From the NCBI GenBank assembly GCA_003426165.1, contig QUAH01000008.1:1-64000 (forward strand): a DNA stretch of 64,000 bases. The letters are read 5' to 3'. The stretch comes from Candidatus Saccharicenans subterraneus (lineage in GTDB: Bacteria > Acidobacteriota > Aminicenantia > Aminicenantales > Saccharicenantaceae). The notes below the pieces were generated by a model. The model had not been told where the DNA came from and did not search any database. It was given only the letters and a program-made list of their open reading frames with translations. Shown here piece by piece: positions 63,258-64,000 of the stretch. Position 1 is the stretch's first letter. Every line of letters starts with the position of its first letter. The position numbers were made by a program, and so were the translations under genes.

Positions 63258-64000
63258 ATGAGCCAGTCGGATTTCCTGTTGGTCGGACTGATACTGAGTT
63301 TTCTTCTGACCTTTATTTTGTCTTTCCTGAACGTGATCTTTACGACCTATTCCCGGATAGGCTTCTCCCGGATACTCGAAGAAAACAGCCCCCTGAAAGA
63401 AGAAATCCTCGAGCACTACGACGAGCTCAAGATTGCCATAGACTATGGACGGATTGCCTTCCTTCTGGCTTTTGTAATTTACACCAGCCTGGTTTTTCCC
63501 GGCCTGGCCGGCTGGCCCTTCTGGGGTTTCCTGCTGTTCCTCGCCCTGTACCTGCTTTTGTTTGATTACCTTCCCCGGTTGTTCCTGCTGGCCCTCGGGG
63601 AAAAACACCTTAGATTTTTCCTGCCGGTTCTATTCCCGGTCAAGTTCATCCTGGCTCCCCTGCTGCTGCTGCCCAGGATTTTCCTTAGAAGAGAGGAAGA
63701 GCGCCAGGCGGCCTGGAGAACGCACGAAACCACCGAGGAAGAAATTGAGACCTTTATCGACGAGGCCACCGAAGAGGGCATCATCGAGAAGGACCAGAAT
63801 GAACTGCTGAGGGGAGTGGTGGAATTTGGCGACCAGATGGTCCGGGAAATCATGACCCCCCGGAGCCGGGTGGTGGCCGTGGACATCGAAACAACCGTGG
63901 GCCAGCTCAAGGAAGTCTTCGTCCGGGAAAAATACTCGAGAATCCCGGTCTACCGCGAGCGCCTGGATAACATCCAGGGCATGGTCATGGCCAAGGACCT
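63258..64000 (+). CDS. CNNM/CorC-HlyC-family membrane protein with CBS domains (partial)
   Basis: The first 247 codons of a gene cut by the window end. Four hydrophobic stretches (near residues 7-28, 63-83, 88-108 and 120-140) form the DUF21/CNNM-like membrane part. Then comes 'EEIETFIDEATEEGIIEKDQNELLRGVVEFGD', 'VREIMTPRSRVVAVDIE' and 'KYSRIPVYRERLDNIQGMV', the normal linker and first CBS domain of the CorC/YtfL/YfjD family. These proteins are linked to Mg2+/Co2+ efflux. It is the usual neighbour of ybeY. Confidence 0.93.
   Translation, partial: MSQSDFLLVGLILSFLLTFILSFLNVIFTTYSRIGFSRILEENSPLKEEILEHYDELKIAIDYGRIAFLLAFVIYTSLVFPGLAGWPFWGFLLFLALYLLLFDYLPRLFLLALGEKHLRFFLPVLFPVKFILAPLLLLPRIFLRREEERQAAWRTHETTEEEIETFIDEATEEGIIEKDQNELLRGVVEFGDQMVREIMTPRSRVVAVDIETTVGQLKEVFVREKYSRIPVYRERLDNIQGMVMAKD

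Overview
The window carries about 57 protein genes, packed mostly into short-spaced operons, and no rRNA, tRNA, CRISPR array or insertion sequence that I can recognise. It reads as a chromosomal segment of a Gram-negative (diderm), probably anaerobic bacterium. The diderm evidence is a TamB/BamA-type outer-membrane assembly protein, TonB-ExbB-ExbD, several outer-membrane beta-barrels and lipoproteins. The anaerobe evidence is rubrerythrin, rubredoxin with its reductase, many Fe-S and radical-SAM enzymes, and HypCDE hydrogenase maturation. The mix of these with a beta-propeller protein carrying a 'GQGPGEL' motif and a DUF5703-type secreted glycoside-hydrolase-like lipoprotein suggests Candidatus Aminicenantota or a related Acidobacteriota-like lineage. 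That assignment is inference from gene content, not from a marker search.

Layout. 1-4.6 kb: end of a PolX gene, an HTH/membrane-protein pair, a secreted DUF5703 lipoprotein and an outer-membrane barrel. 4.8-9.7 kb (-): M50/CBS protease - nth - amrS - archease - rtcB, coupling DNA and RNA repair. 10.2-13.9 kb (-): nfu - iscS-like - iscU-like - nadA - rubrerythrin behind one clear promoter with a palindrome at the predicted +1. 14-16 kb (-): a small desulforedoxin-like basic protein, a cation efflux transporter and an MBL hydrolase. 16.2-23.1 kb: a TPR protein convergent with one 2110-residue gene fusing TamB to a BamA-like POTRA-barrel module. 23.4-32.3 kb (-): lepB, SAM hydrolase, recD2, rubredoxin and its reductase, a porin-like barrel, purA, alr. 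32.5-39.8 kb (+): ychF-like GTPase - tgt - yajC - secD - secF, then tonB - exbB - exbD. 39.8-41.9 kb (-): a ParB-like protein translationally coupled to a spore-photoproduct-lyase-like radical SAM protein. 42-43.7 kb (+): nucleoside phosphorylase and 2-hydroxyacid dehydrogenase. 43.7-49.8 kb (-): uppS - cdsA - dxr - rseP - ispG - larE. 49.9-52.3 kb (+): hypC-hypD-hypE. 52.3-56.7 kb (-): RHH protein - sat - phosphodiesterase - cysC - epimerase. 56.9-59.0 kb (+): two lower-GC envelope genes. 59.5-64 kb (+): phoH - pgpH - ybeY - corC-like (cut by the window end).

How they work together. Envelope biogenesis dominates: Sec translocation, signal peptidase, RseP, CdsA, undecaprenyl-PP synthesis, MEP isoprenoid steps, alanine racemase and the TamB-BamA fusion. 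A second theme is iron-sulfur and oxygen defence. A third is RNA maturation (RtcB/archease, Tgt, YbeY, PhoH).

The most interesting observations are: (1) the TamB-BamA single-chain fusion; (2) a cysteine-desulfurase-like protein whose PLP-binding lysine is replaced by glutamine, beside an IscU-like scaffold with an added eight-cysteine tail; (3) a ParB-like/SPL-like gene pair in an apparently non-sporulating background; (4) three operon heads (uppS, tamB-bamA, ychF) whose -10 boxes sit 6-7 bases before the ATG with no Shine-Dalgarno, predicting leaderless mRNAs; (5) a ComEA-like helix-hairpin-helix insertion in SecF; (6) a desulforedoxin-like domain on a Lys/Pro-rich tail. All functional assignments come from reading motifs by eye; no database search was run.
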